Part shown: piece after piece, positions 62,601 through 64,000 of the stretch
How positions within the stretch are numbered: position 1 is the stretch's first letter
How the letters are laid out: every line of letters starts with the position of its first letter
Assembly: GCA_964057225.1 (NCBI GenBank)
Contig: OZ059897.1
Span: 13,578,001 to 13,642,000 of the forward strand
Length of the DNA stretch: 64,000 nt
Reading direction: 5' to 3'
Source: Auanema rhodensis
Taxonomy: Eukaryota > Nematoda > Chromadorea > Rhabditida > Rhabditidae
The notes under the pieces: model-generated
The model's database searches: none
What the model was told of the DNA's origin: nothing
What the model saw: only the letters and a program-made list of their open reading frames with translations
Program-made: the position numbers and the translations under genes

Positions 62601-64000
62601 TTGTTTGATAGTGATTAAACACATCGTATGATGTATACAGTATTCAAAAAAGATTCAAACCTTATAACTTTAAGTTTAATGTTTAATTCTTCTAATTTTC
62701 TGTTCAAACAAGACTATATAAATCTTAGTTGAGAAAAGTCCTATTATGCTTAGCTCCACTCAAGCTCTCTCAATAATTACTTACGTATCAAAGAGTAGAG
62801 TCTCTTGAAAAAAAATAGTTAGATCATACGTATCGTCAATAACGGAAATTTCTACCCAGATTAATTGTTCTAGAGGCATCCGCCTAGCCATTAACGCTCA
62901 ATCTTTTTCATAACCACACATACCGCTCAACATCTGGCGACAGTTGCTTCTTAGATTCAAACATAAAAGCGATAGCATGAGTATTTCTTTGTTTCTTAAC
63001 GGGTCAATTATGTGTTCTGTTGCAATCTTGTGTTATTTTCAAAGAGTGCTATTATAATTCCTGGGATTGGCAGTTATTTCTCGGGACGTTCAACATCTAG
63101 TTTGGATATCCTTGGACTGTGGAACGGAGTTCTATAGACGAGTTACTACGCGCCAAAAACCAATGAATTCCTTGAAGTTTAACTCACTGTGACATTAAAG
63201 GTTGTCAAGCCTAAAGTGATATGCATTAACTCGCGTGCCAATCGCTGTCCATCCAGCATATTTTCTTGAAATCTTGAGGGCGGCAACGTTTCATCGGCCT
63301 TGGCTACTCATGTTATCGTTGTAGATCAGTTAATGTTAGAACTATCTTTTGCAACCTTGGGTTTATGCTGGGCTTTTCCACTTTTCACACCCATTGAAGC
63401 AACATCTTGAAATAGTAAGCGTTTGATCTTTATCGTATTTGCAAGCGCTAAAATGAAGCAAATGACTTCTTGAAAAAAAGATACTTTTATACAAAAGAAT
63501 ATTTTTCAATTTCTTGATTAATGGTCATTTTCCCGCTTCAAATTGGCAGTTTGCTATCTTCTTCAACTATTTAGAATTACCTCATTTGAGACATTGTGAC
63601 ATTTTGTCTGCCTGTTGCTGATAGCTACACATTTTCGAAGATTTAGATTCAATCGACCTCCTAGATGACTTCGGTTTATTAACCTCCTGCCATTGATATA
63701 AACAAATGAAGACAATGAAACAGTTGTTGGATATGCGAATTTGAGACAGCCTGAGATGGAACATCGTATCGTAATAGCAGTATGGGGGAAGGTACATTCT
63801 GCTCAAACTTCTGCTGACTCTCCTGTTTATACTTCATTCAAAAGAGCTATGATCATAAAAAACTTACCATTCAAACGGTACTTCTGTTGTTACCCAATAA
63901 ACATTGTTCCAAATAAGGCAAGGTGACTTGACCTATCACCTATAATGTATTCTTCCTTCGCACTCTAAAGAAAACCGCCTATAGTTTATGATTACAATGA
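59647..64000. other. Non-coding region downstream of cyclin D
   Basis: No gene is seen. A small TCTACAACA tandem repeat lies at about 61650-61692. The longest frames are short and without recognisable features. Confidence 0.6.
60492..60497 (+). terminator. Candidate polyadenylation signal of cyclin D
   Basis: AATAAA about 850 bases past the stop codon, which would give a long 3' UTR; nearer variant signals may be used instead. Confidence 0.3.

Overview
The window reads as nuclear DNA of a nematode. It is AT-rich, genes are split by many introns (often 45-60 bases, some above 1 kb), splice acceptors are mostly TTTCAG or TTTTAG, and several coding exons start 10-40 bases after an acceptor-like site, as expected for spliced-leader trans-splicing (inferred; no SL RNA gene was seen). 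The proteins fit: a 279-residue tandem galectin of the nematode LEC-1 type, agrin, a D-type cyclin and a peroxisomal SCPx. I cannot name the species or clade. Exon models below were built by hand by following reading phase across each junction.

Layout: 1-5616 is non-coding, with CT-rich tracts and a possible small inverted-repeat transposon. 5654-13356 (+) is the galectin gene (10 exons, with candidate alternative exons). 14439-17747 (-) is SCPx, a thiolase fused to SCP2 (15 exons), tail-to-tail with galectin. About 1.5 kb of shared upstream DNA separates it from 19246-34846 (+), agrin (43 exons), with signal peptide, NtA-like domain, nine follistatin/Kazal repeats, two laminin-EGF repeats and three laminin G domains. 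Inside a 3.3 kb agrin intron, on the opposite strand (31788-32991), lies a small probable neuropeptide precursor. 35875-40171 (-) is a 20-exon gene for a long, largely disordered protein I do not recognise, convergent with agrin. 40.2-55.3 kb is almost gene-free apart from two orphan coding-like fragments near 40.9 and 41.7 kb. 55393-59646 (+) is cyclin D (9 exons), with LxCxE and a DSGxxS degron; its large seventh intron holds an unexplained spliced antisense ORF. 59.65-64 kb shows no gene.

The genes do not form a functional operon: they cover sugar binding, peroxisomal lipid beta-oxidation, basement membrane/synapse matrix, peptide signalling and G1 cell-cycle control. The most interesting leads are the nested antisense neuropeptide gene, the candidate alternative exons of galectin and agrin, the dyad repeats between SCPx and agrin, and the orphan ORFs at 40.9 kb and in the cyclin D intron.
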